Below, piece after piece: positions 25,306 to 34,469 of a stretch of DNA of 64,000 bases (position 1 is the first letter of the stretch; every line of letters begins with the position of its first letter). A program made the translations under genes and the position numbers. The DNA comes from Selenomonas ruminantium AC2024. GTDB taxonomy: Bacteria > Bacillota > Negativicutes > Selenomonadales > Selenomonadaceae. Location: positions 2,542,001 to 2,606,000 of the forward strand of contig NZ_JIAC01000001.1 of NCBI RefSeq assembly GCF_000687995.1, read 5' to 3'. The notes under the pieces were generated by a model. That model ran no database searches. It saw only the letters and a program-made list of their open reading frames with translations, and was not told the DNA's origin.

Positions 25306-27153
25306 TCAATACTTCCTTTCTTTCGGCTGGTATTTCGTGATTACGACATCTTTATACTCGGCACGATATTTGCCGGTTTCCTTATCCTTGAAAATCAAGG
25401 TGTGTTTGAGGAAGTTCGCATCATCACGTTTCGGGAAGTCTCTGCGGGAATGGCCGCCGCGGCTTTCCTTGCGAGCAAGTGCGCCCTGCACAATCGCATG
25501 GGAAATCTGCAGGAGGTTGCCCAGCTCTACATACTGCTCGAAAGCGGTGTTATAGACATGAGAATTATCGCCGACATAGCAATGTTCGTATTCTTTATCC
25601 AGCGCATCGAGTTCGGCGCTGGCCTGAGTAAGCTGTGCTTCGTCGCGGAATACACCAGCCTTGTACCACATAGTATTAATCATGGCATCGCGGATTTCCG
25701 GCACACTCTTGTTGCCTTCCCGGCCGCGGGTCGTAACCTTATCGAAAGTCGTTTTCCACTTGTCGCAGGCCTTGGCAAGGCTGTCCTGACTGCCTACATA
25801 GGAGTTGGCTTTGGCAAATTCAGCGGCACCATCACCGGCGGTATGACCAAATACCAGCACTTCTGACAGGGAGTTTGCGCCTAAGCGGTTGGCACCATGT
25901 ACGGATACGCAGCTGCATTCACCGGCTACATAAACGCCCTTTACGCGGCTTTCGCCTGTATGGAAGTCAGCCATTTCAAGGCCGCCCATGGAGTAATGGC
26001 AGGTCGGTGCAATGGGTACGGGTTCTTTGGTGATATCGACACCGGCAAAGCGGCGGGACAGGTCATATACCTGACCAAGGCGTTCATGGATGCGTTCGGC
26101 CGGAATCTTTGTGAAGTCCATGTAAACGCCGGCATGGATGCCTTCGCCGACGCCACGGCCCTGTTCGATTTCCGTGGCAATGGCACGCGCAACGATATCG
26201 CGGGTAGCCAGTTCCATTCTCTCCGGTGCGTATTTGCTCATGAAACGCTCGCCGTCCTTGTTGATGAGCAGCGCACCTTCAGCACGGCTGGACTCGGACA
26301 GCAGCACGCCGTTGGCCGACAGGCCCGTGGGATGGAACTGCACCATTTCCGGGTCTTTGAAGGGAATGCCCACGTTCATGCCGGCAACGATGCCGTCACC
26401 CGTGGAGCTGTACGGATTAGACGTACGCACCCAATACACGCGGCCATAACCGCCGGTGGCAATGATGATGGATTTGGCCGGTACACCAATCAGATTGCCC
26501 GTGCGCATATCCATGGCGATTACGCCGTTGAGTTTATCGCCGTCCATGCTGATTTCGAGCATCTGACATTCGGAAATAAAGTCAATGTTGTTTTCCAGGC
26601 ACTGCTCAAAGAGCGTGTGCACCATGGCATGACCGGCGCGGTCCTCGAAGTAGGAAGCACGCGGATGGCTGTGGCCGCCCATCTTGCGCTGATGGAAGGC
26701 ACCATCCTTCTGACGGTTATAGGGATAGCCCATATAGTCCATCTCATAGATGTTTTCGCCAGCGCGTTCGGCAAAATATTCCACCGCATCCTGGTCGCAG
26801 AGATAGTCGCCGCCCTTGATGGTGTCAAAGACATGGGATTCAACGGTGTCCGTGGGGTCGCTCACGCCCGTAACACCATTCATGCCGCCCTGTGCCATCG
26901 TGGAAGCAGAACGGGTCGGAACCAGCTTCGTCATCACGGCTACCTTGAGTTCCTTGCGTTCAGCTGCCGCCAGCGCCGCCCGCATGCCGGCACCACCGCT
27001 GCCGATTACCAAAACATCATAGGTCACATCACCCGTTTTTACCTTTTCCGGAATATTCTTTCCATCCCAGGCAAAATACGTGCCTGCTGCCAGCACAACA
27101 CCGGCCGCAGCCGCCCCTTTGATAAATGTGCGGCGCGAAATTTCCGTTGCCAT
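25306..27153 (-). CDS. Tat-exported fumarate reductase flavoprotein subunit
   Basis: FAD-containing catalytic subunit. ATG at 27153 is chosen because AGGAGGG precedes it and it opens with a twin-arginine signal, SRRTFIKGAAAAGVVLAAGTYFA. The 615 residues have the FAD motif VLVIGSGGAGMRAALAA, FHPTGLSANGVLLSESSRAEG, GERFM and the C-terminal ANRLGANSLSEVLVFG. At the place where SdhA and FrdA link FAD covalently (RSHTxAxxGG) this protein has RSASTMAQGG, so the His is absent. A Tat signal on the flavoprotein together with an HdrB-like third subunit matches the periplasmic methylmenaquinol:fumarate reductase MfrABE described in Wolinella. Fumarate reduction is more likely than succinate oxidation in such an anaerobe. 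Confidence 0.87.
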   Translation of the reverse strand: MATEISRRTFIKGAAAAGVVLAAGTYFAWDGKNIPEKVKTGDVTYDVLVIGSGGAGMRAALAAAERKELKVAVMTKLVPTRSASTMAQGGMNGVTGVSDPTDTVESHVFDTIKGGDYLCDQDAVEYFAERAGENIYEMDYMGYPYNRQKDGAFHQRKMGGHSHPRASYFEDRAGHAMVHTLFEQCLENNIDFISECQMLEISMDGDKLNGVIAMDMRTGNLIGVPAKSIIIATGGYGRVYWVRTSNPYSSTGDGIVAGMNVGIPFKDPEMVQFHPTGLSANGVLLSESSRAEGALLINKDGERFMSKYAPERMELATRDIVARAIATEIEQGRGVGEGIHAGVYMDFTKIPAERIHERLGQVYDLSRRFAGVDITKEPVPIAPTCHYSMGGLEMADFHTGESRVKGVYVAGECSCVSVHGANRLGANSLSEVLVFGHTAGDGAAEFAKANSYVGSQDSLAKACDKWKTTFDKVTTRGREGNKSVPEIRDAMINTMWYKAGVFRDEAQLTQASAELDALDKEYEHCYVGDNSHVYNTAFEQYVELGNLLQISHAIVQGALARKESRGGHSRRDFPKRDDANFLKHTLIFKDKETGKYRAEYKDVVITKYQPKERKY

Positions 27154-27231
27154 ATTGCTTTTCCCTCCTAATAATACACTAGGCTTCTCAATCATCCCAT
27201 TATGAGACATTAACTAAGGCTATTATATATA

Positions 27232-27275
27232 AATAGCAGCTATAAGGAAAATACATAGTCCTTATAGCTGCTATT
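27232..27275 (-). terminator. Hairpin terminator between the chemoreceptor and fumarate reductase genes
   Basis: AATAGCAGCTATAAGG (27232-27247) and CCTTATAGCTGCTATT (27260-27275) form a perfect 16-bp stem, with TTATATATAA following on the minus strand. Confidence 0.75.
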
Positions 27276-27288
27276 GAAAAATGCAATA

Positions 27289-27337
27289 CACCTCATCCGT
27301 CAGCCTTCGGCTGCCACCTTCCCCTCAAGGGGAAGGC
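27289..27337. repeat. Partial dispersed repeat B2
   Basis: CACCTCATCCG, then AGCC-TTC-GGCT, then CACCTTCCCC-TCAA-GGGGAAGG. This is the right half of the B1 element at 21575, with a different mini-arm. It abuts the chemoreceptor stop codon. Confidence 0.75.
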
Positions 27338-29047
27338 TTAGAATTTGAATTGTTTCAGCGCCTGTTGCTGTTCATGAGCCATATTCGAGAGCGTTTCGCT
27401 GGCCGAGGCGATTTCTTCGGACGAGGCTGACTGTTCCTCGGTGGCCGCCGATACGGATTCCATATGCTGGGAGATAACCTGCCCCTTGGCGGTGATATCC
27501 TCGACGGAATTGGAAATATTGCCCGCATCTTCGTTAACCACATCGATAGCCCTATCCATCAGCACGGTCTTTTCTGCACCGTTCTCCACCAAATCGCGAA
27601 TCTGGTCAAAGACACGCTGCAAATCTTCTACGGACTGAGCACCGGCCACTACGGCTTCGCAGCCCTGATTCATGGATTTTACCGCTGCTTCCGTGTCCTT
27701 CTGCATGGTCATAATGAGCTGGGAAATCTTTTCGGCCGCTTCTTCCGACTGCTCGGCAAGCTTCCGGACTTCTTCAGCCACGACAGAGAAGCCACGGCCC
27801 TGCTCACCGGCGCGGGCTGCTTCAATCGCTGCATTGAGGGCCAGAAGGTTAGTCTGGCTGGCGATATTAGAAATTGTATCGACAATCGCGCCGATTTCTT
27901 CGGAGCGGGACCCCAGCTTGCCGACGATTTCCGAGGTATCACTGACAGTCTTTTCGACACCACGAATCTGCGCTACGGATTTTTCCAGAACATCATAACC
28001 GCGCTCAGCTTCTTCAGCAGCCTGCTTGGAATTCTGGGAAACATCACCGGCATGGTCACGCATTTCCTGAATGGAACGATTGACCTTGCTCAGCAGCTCC
28101 GTATTATTGCTGAGGGCAGCTTCCTGGTCCGCCACGAGCTGGGCGGATTCGCCCACAGCCTCGGCAGACTGCACAGCCGCCTGCGCGGACTGCATGGATG
28201 CTTCTTTCAGATTGGCCGATGCTTCATTGATGCTCTGCACAGTTTTATAGATGCCCTGCATATAGGAGGCCATCTTATTCTGCATATCCATCAGCGTTCT
28301 GGCTAAATGGCCGAACTCATCCCCGCGGTCAAAGGCAAGCCCTGTAGAGCGGAAGTCGCCATCACGGAGTTTTTCACAGCCTGCCTCCATAAAGCGCAAA
28401 GCGTTCGTAATGCTTTTAGCAATAACCTGACTAATACCAGCCTGAATGACCAGCGCGGCCAGCGTTACGATTAGAATTGTTATCGCAGCGGCACCATTGG
28501 CGCTGCTGCTGGCTTCATTAGCCGCTGCTGCCGCCTGATTGATTTTGTCCTGCTGGCCATGCAATGCATCCCGCAGACCTCTTGTTGCCGGCGAACCGTC
28601 TTTTTCATAGACCGTCAGTGCTTCTTCCGTATTGCCTGCCGCCGCAAGGCTCATGACCTTATTCATCACGCCCTGATACTTCTGCCACTCGCTGTCAATT
28701 TCGGGGATATTGGCCAGTTCCGAACCCTTCATGGCTTCTTTATAGGCCGTAATCGCCGCATCAAAATCCTGCTGGGCTTTCTGCTGCTGTCCCTTCACCC
28801 GCTGCAGATGCTCCGGATTATCCTTGAGCATGACTGCCTGCAGGGTCTTAACCATCATCACGCGGCTCTGTTCTACCGCTGTGCCGAGATGCTGAACGCC
28901 CTGCATTTCCCGATTGTACAGGCTCGCCATCGCATCATCGGCATTGGTCAGTGAGCGGTAGCCCACCAGACTGATGACCACCATGGCGACAGCCGCCACG
29001 CCCACTATAAGCAGCAGCTTAAAAGTCACCTTTATGTTGTCAAACAT
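27338..29047 (-). CDS. Methyl-accepting chemotaxis protein (four-helix-bundle sensor)
   Basis: Transmembrane chemoreceptor. The 569 residues begin with a membrane helix ([20 protein letters not shown]). A helical periplasmic sensor of the 4HB type follows (about 30-185; [26 protein letters not shown]). Then come a second membrane helix ([19 protein letters not shown]), HAMP, and a long coiled-coil signalling domain. Its hairpin tip is [40 protein letters not shown] at 29047 is chosen because GGGAGGA lies 8 bases upstream. Ligand unknown. It is a single gene, with no che genes adjacent. Confidence 0.9.
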   Translation of the reverse strand: MFDNIKVTFKLLLIVGVAAVAMVVISLVGYRSLTNADDAMASLYNREMQGVQHLGTAVEQSRVMMVKTLQAVMLKDNPEHLQRVKGQQQKAQQDFDAAITAYKEAMKGSELANIPEIDSEWQKYQGVMNKVMSLAAAGNTEEALTVYEKDGSPATRGLRDALHGQQDKINQAAAAANEASSSANGAAAITILIVTLAALVIQAGISQVIAKSITNALRFMEAGCEKLRDGDFRSTGLAFDRGDEFGHLARTLMDMQNKMASYMQGIYKTVQSINEASANLKEASMQSAQAAVQSAEAVGESAQLVADQEAALSNNTELLSKVNRSIQEMRDHAGDVSQNSKQAAEEAERGYDVLEKSVAQIRGVEKTVSDTSEIVGKLGSRSEEIGAIVDTISNIASQTNLLALNAAIEAARAGEQGRGFSVVAEEVRKLAEQSEEAAEKISQLIMTMQKDTEAAVKSMNQGCEAVVAGAQSVEDLQRVFDQIRDLVENGAEKTVLMDRAIDVVNEDAGNISNSVEDITAKGQVISQHMESVSAATEEQSASSEEIASASETLSNMAHEQQQALKQFKF

Positions 29048-29136
29048 GTAAAAATTCCTCCCTTTTCCATACACCAAAAAGCAGTAAGCCAAAAGTCAGA
29101 CAACTTCTCACTTACTGCTTTCATTCGCCAAAAATT

Positions 29137-30042
29137 TTATTCTCCCTGCAAGAGCTCGATAAATTTTCTTGCCGCCTGGGAAAGATGCTTGTTCTTGCCA
29201 TAGGCCGCTACGAGCTGACGATCGTCCACTTCTTCCTCCAACTGGAAGAAACAGGGCGGCTGTGACCAGCGGCCATTATGCACCACCATATCGGTGACGA
29301 GCGTTGCGCCCATGCCAGCCGCGCAGAGTTCCGCAGCATCCACAATGCTGTTGGCCTCAAAGACCACCTCCGGCGTGCATTGCGTCTCCATGCACAGGTC
29401 GCTGTAAATCTGGGACATGCGGCGACTTTCCTGCAGACAGATAAAGGGCTGGCCATGCATGCGCGCAAACGACATGACCGGATAAGGCATTCCCGGCACA
29501 TGATTGTATCCCCGAGCAAAAGGATGTGTTACGGGCAGAGCCAGCAACGTCTTCTCGGATAGGAGCGGAATGCGCTCGTAATTACTCTCCAATGGTTCAT
29601 AAATCAGCGCAAAATCAACAGCGCCTTCCGCCACCGCCTGTTTTAATTCATGGACACTGCTCTCCTTCACCATCAGCCGAATCCCCGGGTAACGGCGATG
29701 AAACTCGATGATGGGCTGTGTCAGATAACAGGTGGAACGGGTGCGGGAACTGCCGATAATGAGTGTACCCGATTTCATCCCCGTAAGGTCTGCCGTCTCC
29801 TGCACCAGCTCATGATAAATCCGCTGCATTTCCTTAGCCTTGCGCACATAAATTTCGCCAGCCGCCGTGAGCTGCAAAGGCGTCTGACTGCGGTCAAAGA
29901 GCGGCATGCCGATTTCCCCTTCGATTTTCTTTATCGACTGGGATAGCGACGGCTGCGATACAAAGAGCTTTTTCGCTGCCGCAGAAAATGTGCCGTCACT
30001 GGCTGCCTGCAAAACATATTTCCATTCATGTTCGTCAATCAA
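29137..30042 (-). CDS. LysR-family transcriptional regulator
   Basis: The 301 residues have the N-terminal winged helix-turn-helix (YVLQAASDGTFSAAAKKLFVSQPSLSQSIKKIEGEIGMPLFDR) and a C-terminal effector-binding domain (GTLIIGSSRTRSTCYLTQPIIEFHRRYPG onward). The start is probably TTG at 30042 with GGGGA upstream. It is transcribed in the same direction as nifJ but lies after the nifJ terminator. No divergent partner gene is visible, so the target is unknown. Confidence 0.88.
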   Translation of the reverse strand: MIDEHEWKYVLQAASDGTFSAAAKKLFVSQPSLSQSIKKIEGEIGMPLFDRSQTPLQLTAAGEIYVRKAKEMQRIYHELVQETADLTGMKSGTLIIGSSRTRSTCYLTQPIIEFHRRYPGIRLMVKESSVHELKQAVAEGAVDFALIYEPLESNYERIPLLSEKTLLALPVTHPFARGYNHVPGMPYPVMSFARMHGQPFICLQESRRMSQIYSDLCMETQCTPEVVFEANSIVDAAELCAAGMGATLVTDMVVHNGRWSQPPCFFQLEEEVDDRQLVAAYGKNKHLSQAARKFIELLQGE

Positions 30043-30070
30043 GCTAATGTCCCCTTCCCATAAAAAAAAT

Positions 30071-30101
30071 CCCCTATCTGTTATTATACTACAGATAGGA
30101 G
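30071..30101 (-). terminator. Terminator after nifJ
   Basis: CCTATCTGT (30073-30081) pairs with ACAGATAGG (30091-30099), flanked by A and T runs on both sides, so it can work in either direction. Confidence 0.85.
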
Positions 30102-30116
30102 ATTTTTTTCATTTAA

Positions 30117-33100
30117 TTATTTGCCAGCGAGTACCTTGTAGCCTTCATAACGGCCCTTGGCATCGTTCTGGGTCTTTTCAAAGAGTGCCTCTGCAGCTTC
30201 CGGGAAGGAACGCTGGAGGTTGATGTAGCGGTTTTCGCCCATCAGGAATTCCTGGAACTTGTCGAAGTTTGGTTCCTTGGAATCGAGGCTGAACGGGTTC
30301 TTGTCCGTGCCCACGAGCTGCGGGTTGTAACGGTAGTTGACCCAGTAGCCGCATTCCACAGCCAGTTTTGCTTCGAGCTGGCTGTTGCCCATGCCCTTGC
30401 GGATACCGTGGTTGATGCACGGTGCATAGGCGATAATCAGGGACGGGCCATGATAAGCCTCAGCTTCGGTGATGGCCTTCATGAGCTGGTTGTGGTCAGC
30501 GCCCATAGCGACCTGTGCCACATAGACATAGCCGTAGGACTTGGCCATCATGCCGAGGTCCTTCTTCTTCGTCTTCTTACCAGCAGCGGCGAACTGTGCG
30601 ATAGCTGCAGCCGGCGTGGACTTGGAAGCCTGACCGCCCGTGTTGGAGTAAACTTCGGTATCAAAGACGAGCACGTTGACATCTTCGCCGGAAGCCAGTA
30701 CATGGTCAAGGCCGCCGTAACCGATATCGTAAGCCCAGCCGTCGCCGCCCAGAATCCACTGGGAACGCTTCACGAAGTAATCCTTGTTGTCGTAGAGCTT
30801 ATTCAGCAGTTCATCGCTGCCTTTTTCAGCTTCAAGGAGTGCCGTCAGCGCTTCAGCACGTTCACGGGAGCCTTCGCCCTCGTTCATGTTGTCCACCCAT
30901 TCATTGAGTGCTGCCTGCAGGTCTGCACTGCCCTTGCCGGCTGCCACAGCAGCCTTGGCATCAGCAGCCAAAGCATCACGGACGGATTTCGTGCCCAGGA
31001 ACATGCCCAGACCGAATTCAGCGTTATCCTCAAACAGGGAGTTTGCCCAAGCCGGGCCATGACCCTTATGGTTCTTGGTGTACGGCATAGCCGGAGCACT
31101 GCCGCCCCAGATGGAGGAGCAGCCCGTAGCATTGGCTACCATCATGCGGTCACCAAAGAGCTGGGTCAAAAGTTTAGCATACGGAGTTTCACCGCAGCCG
31201 GCGCAGGCACCGGAGAATTCGAGGAGCGGCTGTTCAAACTGGGAGCCCAGAACCGTCGTCTTCTTCATCGGGTTCTGCTTCGGTGCAACCTTCTTGGCAT
31301 CTACACCATAATCGAAGAACTTCTGTTCGTCTTTGAGCTTATCATCCAGCGGCTTCATATCGAGAGCCTTGACCGGGCAGACCTGTGCGCAGTTGCCGCA
31401 GCCCAGGCAGTCCATCGTGGATACAGCTACCGTGAAGTGGTAATCCTTGATGGCCTTCGTCTGCTTGGACGGGAAACCTTCCGGAGCGTTTTTAAGTTCT
31501 TCTTCCGTCGTGAGTACCGGACGGATAGCAGCATGCGGGCAGACATAGGAGCACTGGTTACAGCCAATGCACTTGTCCGTATTCCAAACCGGTACATTGA
31601 TAGCCGTACCGCGTTTTTCGAAAGCAGCACCGCCAACGGGGAAGGTACCATCTACCATGTCTTCCGTAAACTTGGAAACCGGCAGCTTGTCGCCTTCCTG
31701 ACGGTTCATGACTTCCTGAATTTCGGTGATGAATGCCGGAGCGTCTTTCTTTTCTACTGCTTCGTCTGCAGCATCAGCCCAGGCAGCCGGTACGTCTACG
31801 CGATGCAGGGCTTCGATACCTTTGTCGATGGCGCCGTTGTTCATGTTGACAACTTTTTCGCCCTTCTTGCCGTAGGACTTAACCACAGCGTCTTTGAGGT
31901 ATTCCACCGCCGTTTCGATAGGAATGATGGCAGCAATCTTGAAGAAAGCAGACTGCATAACCATGTTGAAGCGGCCGCCGAGGCCGAGTTCTTTGGCGAT
32001 ATCCACAGCGTTAACCGTGTAGAATTCGATTTCGTTCTTGGCGATATAGCGCTTCATGGCAGCCGGCAGATGCTTGTCGAGGTCTGCATCCGACCAAACC
32101 GTATTGAGCAGGAACTTGCCGCCCTTCTTGAGGCCGGCCAGCAAGTCATATTTGTAAACATAGGACTGCTGAGAGCAGGAGATGAAGTCCGCATTGTTGA
32201 TGAGGTACGGGCTCGTGATGGGCTGCTTGCCGAAACGCAGATGGCTCATCGTGATACCGCCGGACTTCTTGGAGTCATAGGCAAAATAAGCCTGTGCGTA
32301 CATGTCCGTCTTATCGCCGATAATCTTGATGGCGCTCTTGTTGGCACCAACCGTACCGTCAGAGCCGAGGCCCCAGAACTTGCAGGCCGTCGTGCCAACC
32401 GGGGTAAGGTTCACATCGCTCATAACCGGCGTCAGGCTCGTATGGGTTACATCATCATCGATACCGATGGTGAAGCCATCCTTCGGAGCATCCTTCTTGA
32501 GTTCTTCGAACACAGCGAAAATCTGGTCCGGCGTGGTGTCCTTGCCGCCCAGACCGAAACGGCCGCCCACGATGATGGGGTTGAGTTCAGAGCCATAGAA
32601 GGCAGACTTAACATCGAGGTACAGCGGTTCGCCCAGGGAACCCGGTTCCTTCGTATGGTCGAGAACTGCAACTTTCTTGACCGTCTTCGGCATAAACTGG
32701 AAGAAATGCTTGATGGAGAACGGACGATAGAGATGTACACTCATCAGGCCGACTTTTTCGCCCTGCTTGTTGAGGTAATCCACCGTTTCCTGCACAGCCT
32801 GGCAGACAGAACCCATGGCGATGATGATGCGGTCTGCATCCTTGGCACCATAGTAGTCAAACAGGTGATGTTCACGGCCCGTAATCTTGGCCAGGTCTGC
32901 CATAGCTTCTTCGACGAGTTCCGGCAGAGCTTCATAATACTTGTTGGAGGCTTCGCGTTCCTGGAAGTATACGTCCGGATTCTGTGCGGTGCCGCGGATA
33001 ACCGGATGGTCCGGATTCAGCGCACGACGGCGGAATTCTTTTACAGCTTCCCAGTCGAGAATCTTGCCCAAATCATCATAATCCACTACTTCGATTTTCT

Positions 33101-33641
33101 GAATCTCGTGGGAGGTACGGAAACCATCGAAGAAATTGATGAACGGTACACGGCCCTTGATAGCCACGAGATGGGCTACAGCGGCCAAATCCATAACTTC
33201 CTGCACGCTGGCTTCGCAGAGCATTGCACAGCCAGTCTGACGTGCAGCCATAACATCCTGATGGTCACCGAAGATGTTCAGGGAGTTCGCAGCCAAAGCA
33301 CGAGCGGAAACGTGGAACACGCCCGGCAACAATTCGCCGGCTACCTTGTAAAGATTCGGAATCATCAGCAGGAACCCCTGAGATGCCGTATATGTAGTGG
33401 TCAGGGCACCAGCCTGCAAGGAACCATGCACGGCACCAGCGGCACCAGCCTCTGACTGCAGTTCGATAACGCGGACCTTCTGACCAAAGAGGTTGGTCTT
33501 GCCTTTGGCTGCATCTTCATCCACGTGTTCTGCCATCGGCGAAGACGGCGTGATGGGATAGATTGCAGCAACGTCCGTAAAAGCATAGGAGATGTACGCG
33601 GCGGCCTGGTTGCCGTCCATGGTTTTCATCTTTTTGCTCAT
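30117..33641 (-). CDS. nifJ: Pyruvate:ferredoxin (flavodoxin) oxidoreductase
   Basis: Converts pyruvate and CoA to acetyl-CoA and CO2, reducing ferredoxin, as the central step of anaerobic sugar use. The 1174 residues are of normal length for the single-chain enzyme. The order is: N-terminal TPP-related domain (DGNQAAAYISYAFTDVAAIYPITPSSPMAEH), gamma-type domain (FGLGSDGTVGANKSAIKIIG), and two [4Fe-4S] ferredoxin motifs (CIGCNQCSYVCPHAAIRP and CLGCGNCAQVCPVKALD). The C-terminal TPP domain has further cluster cysteines (SGACAGCGETPY) and GDGWAYDIGYGGLDHV. It has its own promoter and terminator. Confidence 0.97.
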   Translation of the reverse strand: MSKKMKTMDGNQAAAYISYAFTDVAAIYPITPSSPMAEHVDEDAAKGKTNLFGQKVRVIELQSEAGAAGAVHGSLQAGALTTTYTASQGFLLMIPNLYKVAGELLPGVFHVSARALAANSLNIFGDHQDVMAARQTGCAMLCEASVQEVMDLAAVAHLVAIKGRVPFINFFDGFRTSHEIQKIEVVDYDDLGKILDWEAVKEFRRRALNPDHPVIRGTAQNPDVYFQEREASNKYYEALPELVEEAMADLAKITGREHHLFDYYGAKDADRIIIAMGSVCQAVQETVDYLNKQGEKVGLMSVHLYRPFSIKHFFQFMPKTVKKVAVLDHTKEPGSLGEPLYLDVKSAFYGSELNPIIVGGRFGLGGKDTTPDQIFAVFEELKKDAPKDGFTIGIDDDVTHTSLTPVMSDVNLTPVGTTACKFWGLGSDGTVGANKSAIKIIGDKTDMYAQAYFAYDSKKSGGITMSHLRFGKQPITSPYLINNADFISCSQQSYVYKYDLLAGLKKGGKFLLNTVWSDADLDKHLPAAMKRYIAKNEIEFYTVNAVDIAKELGLGGRFNMVMQSAFFKIAAIIPIETAVEYLKDAVVKSYGKKGEKVVNMNNGAIDKGIEALHRVDVPAAWADAADEAVEKKDAPAFITEIQEVMNRQEGDKLPVSKFTEDMVDGTFPVGGAAFEKRGTAINVPVWNTDKCIGCNQCSYVCPHAAIRPVLTTEEELKNAPEGFPSKQTKAIKDYHFTVAVSTMDCLGCGNCAQVCPVKALDMKPLDDKLKDEQKFFDYGVDAKKVAPKQNPMKKTTVLGSQFEQPLLEFSGACAGCGETPYAKLLTQLFGDRMMVANATGCSSIWGGSAPAMPYTKNHKGHGPAWANSLFEDNAEFGLGMFLGTKSVRDALAADAKAAVAAGKGSADLQAALNEWVDNMNEGEGSRERAEALTALLEAEKGSDELLNKLYDNKDYFVKRSQWILGGDGWAYDIGYGGLDHVLASGEDVNVLVFDTEVYSNTGGQASKSTPAAAIAQFAAAGKKTKKKDLGMMAKSYGYVYVAQVAMGADHNQLMKAITEAEAYHGPSLIIAYAPCINHGIRKGMGNSQLEAKLAVECGYWVNYRYNPQLVGTDKNPFSLDSKEPNFDKFQEFLMGENRYINLQRSFPEAAEALFEKTQNDAKGRYEGYKVLAGK

Positions 33642-33690
33642 GTTGTTTTTTGCTCCCCTCTAAAATAGAATACTTGAAAACATACTCCCT

Positions 33691-33719
33691 ATTATACACC
33701 GCTCACAAGGGCTTGTAAA
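33691..33719 (-). promoter_or_regulatory. Promoter of nifJ
   Basis: On the minus strand, TTTACA (33714-33719), a 17-base spacer ending TG, and TATAAT (33691-33696). This is an extended -10 promoter, about 50 bases before the ATG. Confidence 0.75.
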
Positions 33720-33887
33720 CAAATGGCCCCGCCCCTCATTATTCATATAATTTATCTTATCATAACTGAAACGATATATTTTTCTTCTGAGAAGGAAATC
33801 GCTCCCTCTTGTCGAAGTAAAACGGTAAACCTTGGGATTGTATTTTTTGCCGTAAGTCAATGGGAAAATTGGGAGTGTGATTTACAA

Positions 33888-34172
33888 ATGATTAAGAACA
33901 TGACCATCTATGTCATCCTCAAACTGGAATATGGCAAGGGCCAGGAAAATGTCTACTCCAGCATCCTCAACGTGTCCTCCAGCAAGAGCACCGCGGAAAC
34001 CTTCAAGGAACACTATGAGGAACAGTTCGCCGACGAAATCCAGAATGAGCACGATGGCCGCTTCGTCTCCATCCACATGCACAAAGCACTGGTGCAGCTG
34101 GATGATGAAATCATTGCCCCGGATATGTTCATCCGCTTTATCGGTGACAAGAAAATCAAGGAAACCTTCTAA
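33888..34172 (+). CDS. Small hypothetical protein
   Basis: Function not recognised. The 94 residues have no signal peptide and no membrane helix. The first strand MTIYVILKLEYGKGQENVYSSI and the later acidic FKEHYEEQFADEIQNEHDG, then FVSIHMHKALVQLDDEII, suggest a small alpha/beta fold. The ATG at 33888 is preceded at 12 bases by GGGAGTG. A longer frame upstream starts in AT-rich DNA with no ribosome site and is unlikely. It is isolated between the nifJ promoter and tRNA-Pro and runs opposite to its neighbours. Confidence 0.65.
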   Translation: MIKNMTIYVILKLEYGKGQENVYSSILNVSSSKSTAETFKEHYEEQFADEIQNEHDGRFVSIHMHKALVQLDDEIIAPDMFIRFIGDKKIKETF

Positions 34173-34220
34173 GAAAATTCATTAATTGCCGCAATAAATA
34201 AAATAAATATATGTAAAAAA

Positions 34221-34255
34221 AATTCCCGCTGAATCATAAAAATTCAGCGGGAATT
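34221..34255. terminator. Bidirectional terminator between the small gene and tRNA-Pro
   Basis: AATTCCCGCTGAAT (34221-34234) pairs with ATTCAGCGGGAATT (34242-34255), a perfect 14-bp stem. The A-run before it gives a good U-tract for the minus-strand tRNA transcript. Confidence 0.85.
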
Positions 34256-34270
34256 ATCATTTCATAAGAA

Positions 34271-34347
<77 letters not shown>

Positions 34348-34359
34348 GCAACGAATAAT

Positions 34360-34388
34360 AGTATAGCGTAACTCTGCAGGAAATGCAA
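34360..34388 (-). promoter_or_regulatory. Promoter of tRNA-Pro
   Basis: On the minus strand, TTGCAT (34383-34388), 17 bases and TATACT (34360-34365), 13 bases before the tRNA 5' end. Confidence 0.75.
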
Positions 34389-34423
34389 GTATTTTTTTCA
34401 TATTTTATAAAAAAAATTAAAAA

Positions 34424-34450
34424 CCATGTGAGTGGAACGAACTCACATGG
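34424..34450 (-). terminator. Terminator after ftsH
   Basis: CCATGTGAGT / ACTCACATGG form a 10-bp stem with a GGAACGA loop. Read on the minus strand, a T run follows. It lies 20 bases past the ftsH stop. Confidence 0.85.
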
Positions 34451-34469
34451 TTTTTTCACCGATAAGCAA

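Noticed and set aside
23478-27153. Heterodisulfide reductase or methanogenic Hdr complex
   Set aside because: The CCG subunit resembles HdrB, but its partners are an SdhA/FrdA flavoprotein and an SdhB-type iron-sulfur subunit.
33723-33887. Longer N-terminus for the small gene at 33888-34172
   Set aside because: The extra 55 residues come from AT-rich promoter DNA with no Shine-Dalgarno, and the internal ATG has one.
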